The translations under genes were made by a program, and so were the position numbers. A DNA stretch of 64,000 nt from Amphiura filiformis (taxonomy: Eukaryota > Echinodermata > Ophiuroidea > Amphilepidida > Amphiuridae), in assembly GCF_039555335.1 (NCBI RefSeq), contig NC_092640.1, positions 36,512,784-36,576,783 on the forward strand. Direction: 5' to 3'. Below the pieces are notes generated by a model. It was not told where the DNA came from, did not search any database, and saw only the letters and a program-made list of their open reading frames with translations. Shown piece by piece: positions 10,981 to 21,316 of this stretch (positions are counted from its first letter, which is position 1; the number at the start of each line of letters is the position of its first letter).

Positions 10981-11482
10981 TGGTGGTGCAATAATTATGT
11001 GTACCCCGGGGTGGTGAATTATAGGGGGGGGGGGGAGGGGGGGCAAAGATTTTTGGCAGGCCAAAGGGGGGGGCAAGCATTTTTGGCAGGTCAAAGGGGG
11101 GTCAAGCGATTTTGACAGGTCGAAAGGAGGGGGGGGGCAAGCAAATTTTGCCACAGATATTTTGGGCAATGTTTCTATATTACGCCCTAAAAAGGCGTAG
11201 GAAAACATTAGGATTACATTCAAATATGCAAAATTTCCTGCTCGCTGCGCTCGCATTATATGATAAGACAATTTAAGATTTTAAATTCGGGTTCTCCAAA
11301 ATCTAGCATGTGTAAGGGGGGGGCAAAGATTTTTTGGCACGTCAAAAGGGGGGGAAGGTTTTTGGCACGTCGAAAGGGGGGCAAAGATTTTTGGCACGGC
11401 CAAAGGGGGGCAAGCGATTTTTGGCAGACCATTTTGAGAATTCACCACCCCGGGGGTACACATAATTATTGCACCACCCCTA
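10981..11482. repeat. Inverted-repeat block with G-rich 25-bp tandem units
   Basis: Outer inverted repeats of about 38 bp (GTGCAATAATTATGTGTACC at the left and its complement at 11439-11480) enclose seven to eight imperfect units of the type GGGGGGCAAAGATTTTTGGC. The units lie at 11020-11140 and 11316-11430, separated by a unique segment. No gene. Confidence 0.75.
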
Positions 11483-11695
11483 ATCGTCACCCTCATAGAC
11501 TTTACATGTAAAATAAAAAGGCTCATAAAAATTTAATAGCATCTAGTTCGGATGTAAAATTCACACAAAATGCTTTTTGAGTGATTACAAAGATAAAAAT
11601 ACTTTTCATGCGGGGACTATGTGGAATTTTTTAAATGTATACCTTGTACAATGAAATTTCACAATAAAATGTCCATTGGAAACAAAGGTGAGAGA

Positions 11696-12010
11696 ATACA
11701 GTAATGTTTTCGACACAATTTGATGAAGTTTGAAATTCGACCTCATGTAAAGTTCAATGACCTTTCCCCCACGCATGGGGCAATATTTTATTTTGAGAAC
11801 AACAACATTTGTGTACCAGGGACTATAAGGATTACGAAGAAATATGATCGAAAAATTAAGCAACTGGGTGCATGGCAAAGCCACCTGGTGACTGGACTAA
11901 TATATATTGTTTTCAACCAACATGTCATTTTCAGTTTTATTGTGTGTTTTGTGCGTCTATTGTGTGATTTATTGAGTCCCGTGTCTGTTCTTTTCAATCG
12001 TGCAATCACG
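11696..12010. other. No gene seen
   Basis: Mixed unique sequence between the inverted-repeat element and the minisatellite. The overlapping short ORFs on both strands have no recognised domain. Confidence 0.35.
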
Positions 12011-12454
12011 ACGTCAATTTGCATATTCATGACATGACGTGATCAATTTGCATATTCATAAGATAACGTGATCAATTTGCATGTTCATGAGGTGACGTCA
12101 TTTATTGCATATTCATGAGGTGACGTCATTAATTCCATATTCATGAGGTAATGTCACAATTTGCACGATGAGGTGACGTCACCAATTTGCAAATTCATGA
12201 GGTGACGTCATCAATTTGCATATTAATGAGGTGACGTCAATAATGTGCATATTCATGAGGTGACGTCATCAATTTGCATACCATGAGGTGACATCATTAA
12301 TTCGCATATTCATGAGGTGACTCCATCAATTTGTATATTCGTGAGGTAACGTCATCAATTTGCATATTCATAAGGTGACGTCATTAATTTACATATTCAT
12401 GAGATGACGTCATCAATTTGCATACTCATGAGGTTACTTCATTAATTTACATAG
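12011..12454. repeat. About 29-bp minisatellite (15 units) with octamer and CRE motifs
   Basis: About fifteen tandem units follow the pattern ATTTGCATATTCATGAGGTGACGTCA plus 2-3 linker bases. Most units contain an ATTTGCAT octamer (POU/Oct site) and a TGACGTCA palindrome (CREB/ATF site) at a fixed spacing of roughly two helical turns. Units vary by point changes and small deletions, so this is an old array. It lies 130-570 bp downstream of the LIM gene stop codon, on the 3' side of that minus-strand gene. Confidence 0.9.
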
Positions 12455-12455
12455 T

Positions 12456-12510
12456 AGTTGTAGTAGTAGTGGGCCTAGTAGTAGTAGTAGTAGTCGTAGT
12501 AGTCGTAGTC

Positions 12511-12560
<50 letters not shown>
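12456..12560. repeat. (AGT/ACT)n microsatellite
   Basis: An almost uninterrupted AGT trinucleotide run on the plus strand. It is just downstream of the LIM gene stop on the minus strand, so it would read as (ACT)n in that gene's 3' untranslated region. The long poly-Thr minus-strand ORF over it is an artefact of the repeat. Confidence 0.9.
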
Positions 12561-12561
<1 letters not shown>

Positions 12562-12579
12562 TATTTCCGCTTGGTCCTT

Positions 12580-12590
12580 TTAACTGCAAT
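12580..12590 (-). CDS. LIM gene exon 4 (last zinc ligand and stop)
   Basis: A strong acceptor (CTTCTCTTTTCAG) is followed by eleven coding bases giving Asp-Cys-Ser-stop in the phase left by exon 3. This supplies the final C-x2-C pair of the LIM domain. Confidence 0.72.
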
Positions 12591-12684
12591 CTGAAAAGAG
12601 AAGATGAAGGAAAATAAGTTGTAAAGATAAAATGTACTCATGATCCCAGACAAAATACAGAACTAATATTTGTGTTTTTTTTCC

Positions 12685-12726
<42 letters not shown>

Positions 12727-15191
12727 CATTTTGATGTATAGCTAAATCCCAATGTTACAGTTAGTTTTTGCAATTTTGAGGGAAAATTGGTGGTGGCGGT
12801 CATGGTGGCAGTGGTGGTGGCGGCGGCAGTGGTATCTTGTGGTGTAAACTAGACCATCAATTTATTATTGAATTTGATTTGACGAGCTTTTACCTACCTG
12901 GGCAAGATAACTGCATACCATCGAAACAAAATCCGTGATTTCGGAGCTTTATCTTGCAGAAACTACACTTGAAGCATTTTCTGTGCCAAACCTAGCGAAA
13001 TTTAAAAAAAAAAGTTATAAAATGCACTAATTCCGGGTATCCATTCATCTTTTATATAATACGAAATTGGCAACTTCTTCGAAATTAAATTAAAGCCATG
13101 TTGTAACATTTTCATAAAACAAGATTAGTATTTCTTTTAATTCAAATGTTTGCTTTTACAGTCAGATATGACCCCTTTTAATTTTGAGCCGGATAATTTA
13201 GGTAAAACAAAGAAAACTGGAATTTAATACCAGCGCAGATGTCGCCAATGCGTTACTCCGGGCCTTTGATGTGTGTGTACCATCCCACACACCGTGTACG
13301 TACTGTACGTGTTGTGAACATCGTGACACGCGTTCGACTAATATTTCCATCTTAATAATAAAACGACGGTTCCTGCGTTTTATTCAAAATCTCGGATTTT
13401 TGACAAAACTACAGCACCTAAAGTCTTGATTTATTTTTGCAGGGCATGTTAGCTTGATGAAGTACATTACAATCGTGTAAAAACAGAATTTTGAAAAATA
13501 TTGAGAGCGTCCTCCTTAGCAAATGCTACAATTTTGCGTGCTTCAAAACGGCTCAATCTTAATTCTTAACTTCGACCTAACAGAGAATGAAATATATTTT
13601 CAATAATGCTGTTTAGTTAGAAAGATAGGGTGTATGCAAAGCCGCGGAGATATGAGAATTAGACTACATAAAATATATAAAAGAACGCATTAAATGCAAT
13701 TAACATTTTGTTGCTGTTCCTGGCGCCAAAAGCTTATTGCTGACATTTAAATTAGGCGCCATTAAAAACCCTATCAGAAACCGGATATCTAAGTTACCTC
13801 TTCTGACATGTCTGATACTTTCATAAAATTCTTTCCCGCCTTCACTTTTCGGAAGCAAACTGGACAGCATCCTTTTCCCCATGCTTCTTCGTCATTAGTC
13901 TGGTTTCTGAAGTACAATCGATTTAAACACATCGAAAAAGTAATTATCCCCCTTATATGACCATTATTCCAGAACGGTTGATCGTATGTCAAATTTTAGA
14001 AATGCATTCGAATAAAATTTATTACCTCACATTATGACGCTCATTTGCTGTAATGAGACCTATATAATACAATATTGATGTTACAGCGTTCATTTAAATG
14101 AAAGTAACACAAGACGGCCCCCATGGGAAATTGCCCAAAGTTGCCAAAAATTGTCAAAATAGTGTAAAGTTAAGTTGCTTAAAACGTTCTCAAAATCGGG
14201 TAAAGTTACTCAAAACTTTAACAAAATTGCATAACATTTTCGCAAAATGTCACAAAGTTGCTCAACATGCTCAAAGTTAAGTTGCTTAACATTTTTTCAA
14301 AATTGCCCCAAGTTGCTGAAAACACACTCAAAAGTTTCAAAATTACTCGAAAGTGAGCAACCCTGCGTACAACTGCGTAAAGTTAGCGCGGATTGTACGT
14401 TGCCGAATATCGCTCAATGTGGACAGGCAATGTGAGGCAGTTTTGTGCAATTATAACATTATATTAAAATGTTGTGAGACATATTAGACAATTCAGTCAA
14501 CTTTTTGGGCAATTTTCTATGTATCATGGGGCCTCCAAGTTTAGAAACTCTCAGCAAATCATATTGATCCTGTTGATTTGTTTTCTGTATCCACTGAAGG
14601 AAGTCCGTTCCGCTCTCATTGGATTATTCTTAGTGTTTCATGCATTTGGAGGGGCGGTGTTCAAACATGTGATAATCACGAGTGAACAAAACAGGAGAGG
14701 GACATTTCGGGATACTTTTTAAGCCAAACATTACATGGAATCAAAATATTTTTCATAGGGGGCCTACTGTTTTACGCGGCTGGCATTTTTGAACTGAAAC
14801 TGAGTTGAAATATATCGGTTGAAGTTTCATATAATTAAATTATTTTACATACGTGTAATGTTTGAAATTAAATTTCAGAAGAAAAAAACAACAACAATTA
14901 CATGTACCTAATTTTCTTCTTATCAGTAACACCAGGCTCATCAACAATTGGTATCATCGTTGGTGAGGGTGGCCTGGGCCTAACATCTTCGGAGATATCA
15001 CTGTAACCCATCTCTTGAACCCCTGGCAATTTGTGACCATAAACTTGGACTCTTTCTTCTGGCGATTTGAAGTTGGATTCTTCATCAGTGTCTCCATCTC
15101 TGTTAGGAATATCTTCAATTGAGGCTCGACTTATTGCACCTTTGGAGTACAAAGTTTCAAGTTGTGCAAGAGCAATGTCTGTTGTAGACAT
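12580..15191 (-). CDS. Four-exon gene for a small protein with one C-terminal LIM domain
   Basis: Exons (minus strand): 15191-14908, 13906-13798, 12991-12898 and 12590-12580. Each has GT donors and AG acceptors, and the phases agree (2, 0, 1). The product is about 165 residues. Residues 1-100 are acidic and disordered-looking with a Pro/Ser patch (RPRPPSPT). The LIM domain spans residues 109-164 with the full set C109-x2-C112-x21-H134-x2-C137-x2-C140-x2-C143-x17-C161-x2-C164. The last ligand is coded in the final mini-exon, right before the stop. LIM domains are double zinc fingers for protein-protein binding, often with actin or nuclear partners. I could not name the orthologue. The unbroken zinc-ligand spacing across three splice junctions strongly supports the model. 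A donor-like site at 17882 on the same strand could belong to a 5' untranslated exon. Confidence 0.82.
12688..12727. repeat. (ATT)n microsatellite
   Basis: About thirteen ATT/TTA units in the last intron of the LIM gene. A short GGTGGC-rich tract follows at 12790-12830. Confidence 0.9.
12898..12991 (-). CDS. LIM gene exon 3 (core of the LIM domain)
   Basis: The acceptor TTTCGCTAG and donor CAG|GTAGGT bound 94 bases encoding VWHRKCFKCSFCKIKL and the rest of the second finger up to Cys-Pro. The W-H-x2-C-F-x-C signature is diagnostic of LIM. Confidence 0.85.
13092..13536. repeat. Dispersed repeat, copy 2 (pair with 7402-7868)
   Basis: Same orientation and order of landmarks as copy 1, lying in intron 2 of the LIM gene. 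It lacks the CACTCTTAG termini that frame copy 1. It is probably a transposon interior or a partial copy. Confidence 0.8.
13798..13906 (-). CDS. LIM gene exon 2 (first zinc ligands)
   Basis: The acceptor TGTACTTCAG and donor GAG|GTAACT bound 109 bases. Only the frame that takes two bases from exon 1 is open. It encodes the C-P-V-C pair that starts the LIM domain. Confidence 0.8.
14098..14440. repeat. Cryptically repetitive AAAGTTGC/CAAAATTG sequence
   Basis: Irregularly spaced AAAGTTGCC, AAAATTGCC and AAGTTGCT words recur more than ten times within 340 bases (intron 1 of the LIM gene). No clean period and no coding signal. Confidence 0.5.
14908..15191 (-). CDS. LIM gene exon 1 (start codon, disordered N-terminus)
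   Basis: ATG at 15191-15189 is followed by 94 codons plus two bases and the donor AG|GTACAT. An acceptor-like AATTAG lies 9 bases before the ATG, suggesting a spliced 5' leader. The encoded part begins MSTTDIALAQLE and is rich in Asp, Glu, Ser and Pro. Confidence 0.78.
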
Positions 15192-15517
15192 GGTGATGTG
15201 CTAATTATATGAGAACAAATAAATATTGGAAGCTATAAACGTGTAATTATATATTGGAAGTTATGTGGACATAACTTTCCAAACGAATATGTTAGGGATG
15301 AAAGTATATTATTTCAGCTTATTTCGGCCATTCCTTGACCATCATAACTATTAACTGCAAAGGCAGGTCGAGAACTGAGGGCGAGAAACTAACTGACAAA
15401 TTCAGGTGTTTCTCCGGGATCAATTCTTGGGCATCAGAGACATGTTCATCATCTTCTTACATTTACATCACACCGGAATTTCTGAATCTATCCATTATCA
15501 TGATTATCTACGCTGAC

Positions 15518-15884
15518 CAGCGCTCGAAATAAGGCGCGTCCTTGCGTCAAATACCCGTGGAAGTAGGCCCGGACCCGCAAATTTCATACGCTACGGGCAA
15601 AGAGCAGAAAATCCAAGTTTTGTTGTTCCACTGGAAAATCTGGTTCACATAATAGGTCCAGCTCCCTGAGTACACTTTCATTTTAGTTTCCCATCAAGGT
15701 TTCAAGCCGGTTTTTCAATTTTCTACAATCTAGACATATCGTGATCGCCGTAGCTAATTCTCTCTCTTGAAATTTCAAAGGCATGGTTCCGGCGTCGGAC
15801 CCTTGAAAATTGGTGAGGACCCTTGAAATTTCAAAGGCAAGGGTTCAGAGGGCCCTTGGATTTTTCTTCCTATTTCGAGGCCTG
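15518..15884. mobile_element. 367-bp hAT-type MITE with perfect 8-bp duplication
   Basis: The termini CAGCGCTCGAAATAAGG and CCTATTTCGAGGCCTG are inverted repeats with few differences. Perfect ACGCTGAC direct repeats flank them (15510-15517 and 15885-15892). Inside, GGACCCTTGAAA and GAAATTTCAAAGGCA words recur. No transposase. Confidence 0.88.
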
Positions 15885-15892
15885 ACGCTGAC

Positions 15893-16896
15893 GATGTAAC
15901 GCTAATGACTTTCATTAAGCTCAAACCGCTGCTTCTTTTCTTAACATCGCACTAAGCCACCTGATGGAATGTGCGAAGTGTGCAAAACGACCACGATCGC
16001 AAATAAGAGAGATGTTCCTAGTAGTTATCCAAACCTGATTTTGGACAGTGTAAGGGTTCAGCTCACTTGAAATTACTGTCAGTAAAGACTAGCTGTAGTG
16101 GAGTTAGTCTTGGGCTGTTTCACCGAGCTGCGACTTATAGCTACATATCTCAAAGGGAAACAACTGCCTGCAACTGCCTTCTCCCACAACATATAATATG
16201 CAACACAGCAAGCTCTGCCTTCTTTGACTATAATATTTCTGACTACAATCTTCGAAATAAGTCTTGGAACGCTTTCGTGTAAAAACCGTAATGTTGAGAA
16301 CTGCCAATGTCTTCAGCGGTTTCCCACTGTGCTCCAAAATTGATTGATGGGGAGAGGGGAGGGGTAGGTCATTGTTGTAGATGTCAAGTTTGTTCCCAAA
16401 CGCAAGATACGCCATTTCCATGATCATAAGAAATTCTGCACGGAATTTCGGCAGAGTGTGCCAAGCGTTCCAAGTACTTAAATAGTTGTAGCTAAGCGCC
16501 ATGGTGCACTTTTGTTAAAAAATCACGAGAGTTTCCATACATGGCGGATTTTAAGACGTGGAGCCATTTTGGATTTGAAGTCAAGAAAGGTCATACAGGG
16601 AAAAAATGAAAATGGTCCAATCCGTTGAGGCACACCAAATAACTCGTTTGATCGCAAGGATTATAAAAGTGTAAAATTTGTGCTCATTACGACCTATCGT
16701 TATGGCTTAATCCTACAAAAACCTCATTTTTAGGTAAAATGTCACGTTTTTGGTAACAAGAGTAAACATTTGAACTTTGAATATATACAAGGAAAATCAA
16801 ACTTTAAATTCTGCCACAAAATAATACCGATTCCATTCGATCAGGGGATACTTTTTAGTGGATGTAGAACATTAGATGTAACAAATCTCCTTTATT
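15893..16896. other. No gene supported
   Basis: A minus-strand ORF at 16104-16502 (132 codons, beginning MALSYNYLST) is open but has no recognised domain or splice context. Its length is within what chance would give in a window of this size. Confidence 0.35.
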
Positions 16897-17110
16897 TAAT
16901 CTATTCCCATACTATTTCCAGTAATGTTTTTAAACATTACTGGAAATAGTATGGGAATAGTTAAAACTTCTAACGAATGTTTAGGCCTAATGATGTAAAA
17001 TCGATATCATGTTTCTACCAAACATTCGACGTAACATGTTATCGATTTTACGTCATTAAACTTTCGTTAGAAGTCAACCATTACTGAAATCCAATGGGAA
17101 TAGATTAATG
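16897..17110. repeat. Composite inverted repeat with a 60-bp near-perfect palindrome
   Basis: 16901-16960 is a palindrome with 29-bp arms and a 2-base centre (CTATTCCCATACTATTTCCA...). A second pair of arms lies at 16965-17013 and 17033-17076 (TTCTAACGAA and its complement). The outer ends (TAATCTATTCCCAT and ATGGGAATAGATTA) pair again. It looks like a small foldback transposon whose left end has been duplicated in inverted form. Confidence 0.8.
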
Positions 17111-17364
17111 AAGACATGTTAATCGAATATTCCTTTAAATGGCCACTTTCACCCATACCCCTAATTAAAACCAAATCACATTTTCATACCTGTTCTGAAG
17201 TCTTGTTTTCTCTGCTCGAATGTTGTATGGTTCTCTGAACACAAAATAGCAGATGAATGTGGTATCATTCGTTGAATATTGCGCAGGAAAATTCAATAAT
17301 GCGAACAGTCCATAATGCAAAGCGATTTTATTGGAGTCACGTGATTCAGTTAAAATCTTTGATT

Positions 17365-17370
17365 ATTTCT

Positions 17371-17436
<66 letters not shown>

Positions 17437-17457
17437 ATTATTATTATTATAATTATA

Positions 17458-17519
<62 letters not shown>

Positions 17520-17545
17520 AATTATAATTATTATCATTATTATTA
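17365..17545. repeat. (GTT)n followed by (ATT)n microsatellite
   Basis: About 24 GTT units (17367-17436) run into about 30 ATT/TTA units with a few interruptions. The long Val/Ile, Cys/Tyr and Thr ORFs across it are repeat artefacts. Confidence 0.95.
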
Positions 17546-17632
17546 AAGCAATTCTATGCTTTTTGATGAACGAAGCAATTCTATGCTTTGATGAACGAAG
17601 CAATTCTATGCTTTTTTATGAACGAAGTTGAA
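17546..17632. repeat. Three tandem units of 28-30 bp
   Basis: The unit GCAATTCTATGCTTT plus TTTATGAACGAA repeats three times directly after the trinucleotide tract. Confidence 0.85.
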
Positions 17633-18485
17633 TTTCCATTATGTTTATTCAACGATTTAGATATACAAAATTGTAAACTTGCTGGATTCATCTTCACGAC
17701 CACCATCGAAATAACAAAATTGAATAAAAAAAAATCTTCACATAGAGTAAATATTGATTCGTTAAAAGAGGTAACATTATTTATTTTGGCCATTGAAATA
17801 TCGGCGCGATGGATTATGGGAGCCACTTCTAACTTCGATTGTTTATTTCCGAATCGGATGCATTGATATTGTAAACTTACCTAAGGAACTTTGAAAAAAC
17901 AAAGCATGGTGTGCCTGAGTCTGTTGACATCAGTAAAATGATCATTAAACCTTGTCGCCTTCCACATGAATGAATTCTATCTAAGGCTGAGGATTGAGTT
18001 CGAAAACGCATCGTTATTTCATGCTGTGCGTGTAAACAATTATATTACTAAGCCAGCACCGTCAAAGTTGAACTTCGATTGACAAAAAAAAGTCGGACTA
18101 AATGTGTATTATAGGTTTTGGATAGATGTTCCAGAGTTAAAAAGACATTCGGTAATTTTATGCCACAATCTATGTTGGCAAATAATTAAAGAAATGACTT
18201 TTGTGATTTTTGAGCTAAGATTAATTATTTTACAAATTTAGGTAGTGAAAAGATTTGAATCATTACATGCACACCATTTGGAATTGGGGAGGAAAATAAC
18301 AAGTGAAATTCTTTTCATCTAGGTGGGCAGCTCCATTATGTTGCTCACGCAGTTGAAAAGATCCCAAGTCCTATTTACCTACCTGTCGTACGCAGTCAAA
18401 GGCTTTGGAGTAATGAAAGAAACTAAGATACAAAAAAAGAAATGGTATTTTGAACTATTTTCCCCTATTATCAGGATAGAAAGAG

Positions 18486-18680
18486 CTTATCTTCACAATG
18501 CGCGCGCGTAGCGTCGAAAAAATTGTATTTTACACTATTTTGGCCCATGATCGGGCTGAATTTTTGGTACAAAAGGGCTCCTTGCCCTTTTCATTTCTTT
18601 GCCCTCCTGATTTTCTCTTTCATATTTTGTCAGAGGGCCCTTTTTCTTTCATTTTTGTCCGGGGACTCTACGCTACTGTT
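18486..18680. mobile_element. Fragment of the GTAGCGTAGCC (hAT-like) repeat family
   Basis: The segment ends CTACGCTACTG and contains CACTATTTTGGCCCATGATC, GGGCTCCTTGCCC and TTTCATTTTTGTC. The same order, on the opposite strand, occurs at 56824-57219 and 47655-47880. The left end is missing. Confidence 0.7.
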
Positions 18681-18889
18681 GATTAGACTTGTTGTTCTGT
18701 GATTTGACCACTCCTTCAACTTGCCTCTCTTTGGAAGTGAAATGAATACTGCCTTGCACCAATATCTAGCCCACTCTTCTTGATTCCACATCTTGAAACA
18801 TACCTGCTACATGGTGTGGATACCTGACATGGATATCTGACAGGTGAATTCAAGCGTTGTGGATACTATTCACTTTTCACTAGAGGACG

Positions 18890-19000
18890 GCTCATCTTCT
18901 CTTCTCTGCTGACTGTCCGCTGCAAGTCGGGCGTGTACTTTTAAAAAGTTACACGCCCGACAGCAAAAGAACACGCCATTGGCGTCCGGGCGTGTGTAAA
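18890..19000. repeat. Short inverted repeat around AGTCGGGCGTGTA
   Basis: GTCGGGCGTGTAC and GTTACACGCCCGAC form a hairpin with a short loop, and a third GGGCGTGTGTAAAAGTCG copy follows. No gene. Confidence 0.55.
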
Positions 19001-19374
19001 AGTCGAGCCCTGATTATGTTGTCACTTTCACACCGTTTGGTATGCAGTCAAAGGTCTTGAAGTAATGCAAAGAGTTAGGCTCTGCCTACTTATAATATCT
19101 AAATTTTGTAATCTTCAGTAGATAGCAGGCGGTTACTAATTTGAGTCTGCATTATACTTAAACTTGATTAACTTTTAATGGTCAAAATATGTTGAGATAG
19201 GCTAAAGATTATGTAAAACAATCCTTTTAAAATGTTTGCACCCTTCAGATTCCAAGTGAAGGAATGCATATTGTCCTGGGAATGATTAGACTTATATTTA
19301 CTGGATGGACATGAAGACTAGAACTACAGCTATGTTATGTTGATATTTAAAATTTAAATGCTAATACCTGTTTA

Positions 19375-20189
19375 TGTGATGCGATTAGGCAAAATCAGTC
19401 GGAGCTCGGAAATATTGATATTGAGATATAGGCAAACAAAGGAACTATTTCTTTTGTTTCTTGCTGTTTTGGAAACTCTTTGCTCATATGTGAGTGGACG
19501 TGGCGAATCAGCCGTAAACTCGGCAAATTGTATTCTGAGTTAAAGTGTAAAATGTATGTGGAGGTCGTATTCATAGGTGTATCAATTCGTTGCGACAAGT
19601 ATCTTATCAAACGCTGTTTAAATCAATCAATAATACTACTGCTGAAGAGGATAATAAGCTTCAACCTATTTCTATAGAATAGTTCTTGTCTTTGTTTGCT
19701 TTGGCTAAATCCTATTCAAGTGGTAGATAACAAAGCATTGTATTTTGTCTAGGTATGTATCCGGGGTATGTATAATCAACAATGAACAATGAGAGGATAT
19801 TTCTGAACCTCGTTGACTTGAGGATGATTTGAAATGACCGCCAATTATGACTGTTGGATATTTATTACCAGAAATGTAGAAAAAGAGACACATGTAGAAC
19901 CGATAACAAATACAATTTTGTCGAAGGAACAGAGTTCAACAAATCATAACCCCGCTTTTGGATATCGTTTGAAGTCAAATGATATACCATTTTAAAGCTT
20001 ATGGTATATATTTTCTAAACACGAAATAAAACAAAATTGACCTGGGCCGACTTTACGGCTGATTCGCCGCGTCCAGTCACATATCTTTGGAACTGGGGTT
20101 TTCTGTAAAATCCAGCTTTGGAAATCCTATAAGAAACTGAAGATTTAATATTTCCCGAGTTCCGACTGATTTTGTTAGATCGCATCACA
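19375..20189. mobile_element. 815-bp inverted-repeat element, longer relative of 25494-25731
   Basis: The ends TGTGATGCGATTAGGCAAAA and CCGACTGATTTTGTTAGATC are the same terminal repeats as in the 238-bp MITE at 25494-25731. A subterminal GAATCAGCCGTAAA/TTTACGGCTGATTC pair also folds. The interior holds unique DNA with no transposase. Confidence 0.7.
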
Positions 20190-20406
20190 TTTACAATAAA
20201 GTGTCACTGGAGCTGAAATAGATAACTGAATGAGTACGATGCGGGTAAGGACAAACTGCATTATAATCATATTTTGTTAATCTTGTTATTTGGCTGGTTG
20301 TAAAGAATTTCGACTTAATGGAGTTACACAAATTACATGGCTGAGTAAGAGAAACATAATTATATTCGAAAATTAGATGTAGACCATAAGATATTTTAAT
20401 ATCTTA

Positions 20407-20481
20407 AAATTAGAAGAACATACATTGTTGATATTTCGTGAATAATTCACGAAATATCAACAATGTATGTTCTTCTAATTT
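20407..20481. repeat. 75-bp perfect palindrome
   Basis: The arms AAATTAGAAGAACATACATT... pair perfectly over 37 bp around a single central base (20444). Such a palindrome can extrude as a cruciform and is normally unstable. Confidence 0.92.
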
Positions 20482-20605
20482 CAGCTTTATTTGGTAGAAC
20501 TTAAGCTAAGAAGAGAATACCTTCATTTATAATACATGTAGCCTATATTTAATAATAATAAGTCAATTTAATCCGATTTGCATGCGTTCATCTCCCAAAT
20601 GCTAA

Positions 20606-21316
20606 CACAAAAACATATCGAAAGTTCCCAAAAATGCAAGCAGTGGAACAGTGCCTAATTTGCATAAATCCAAATTGGGCACTTATGCATTGCTGTCGTC
20701 ATATTAAAGTATTCAGAAAGTATAGTTTGACCCATCTCCGATTTACATTTATTGAGTCACAAGGGAAAGTACAAATGTCAAAATTTGGACCCCCACAGGG
20801 GAACAAAAAATGAAAAATTCTCTGATTTTGAAAAAAAAAAGGTACTTAATAAAAAGAATAGTTTACCATATCTCAGGTGGTTTATTACCTTGGTAACATG
20901 GCAAAGAAGATCAAATTCCATTGAGCCGTGTTGACTTTTTTGATGTTATACCTATGTAACAAAACATACAAAACAATGCAACTTTTATCGTTTTCATTTA
21001 TTTTTGCCAAAGAAATAATTTGAGACCAGTTGGATTAAAATTGGAGCATCATTTTGTAAACGCCTGTGGGCCTCAAAAATTGATCTTTGACGCTTTTGCC
21101 TATAACTCAAGAAATATATATTATTTCGGAGACTGGTCAAACAATATCCTTTCTTAATCCTTATGATGAAAGCAATTATATACATTGGTATGGTTAACAA
21201 ATTTTGACCAATTGTGAAATTTCACCCATGCATAAGCAGCCATTTTAGATTTATGCAAATTAGGCATTGTTCCACTACTAGGATTTTTGGTATTTTTTGA
21301 TGTGTTATTAAATATG
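20606..21316. repeat. 700-bp imperfect foldback
   Basis: The arms at 20606-20700 and 21225-21316 are inverted copies (GTGGAACA(G/A)TGCCTAATTTG, CATAAATC). Pairing continues weakly inward (GTTTGACC, TCTCCG). It shares motifs such as TAACTCAAGAA and AATCCTTATGA with the foldback at 9644-10145, so both probably belong to one old family. Confidence 0.65.

Larger units (their letters stand above)
10545..11695. mobile_element. Long inverted-repeat element with nested insertions (copy A)
   Basis: The arms (10545-10965, interrupted, and 11525-11695) are inverted copies containing ATAGCCCC(C)GAATGAAA, the AGCATT(G/T)TGTGTGAAT block and ACATC(C/T)GAACTA. The same arms form a compact 380-bp element at 36147-36530. 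Copy A is enlarged by a small hAT-like element at 10624-10855 and by a second inverted-repeat block (about 10981-11482) with G-rich tandem repeats. Nested order: the arms are oldest and the insertions younger. Confidence 0.75.

Noticed and set aside
11281-11526. Minus-strand Pro/Cys-rich ORF
   Set aside because: A reading of the G-rich tandem units.
12447-12653. Minus-strand ORF with a long poly-Thr run
   Set aside because: It is a reading of the AGT/ACT microsatellite; the real minus-strand coding here ends at 12580 in another frame.
16104-16502. 132-codon minus-strand ORF
   Set aside because: No domain, no splice context, and a few ORFs of this size are expected by chance in 64 kb of both strands.
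17257-17631. ORFs with long Val/Ile, Cys/Tyr or Thr runs
   Set aside because: Artefacts of the GTT/ATT microsatellite.
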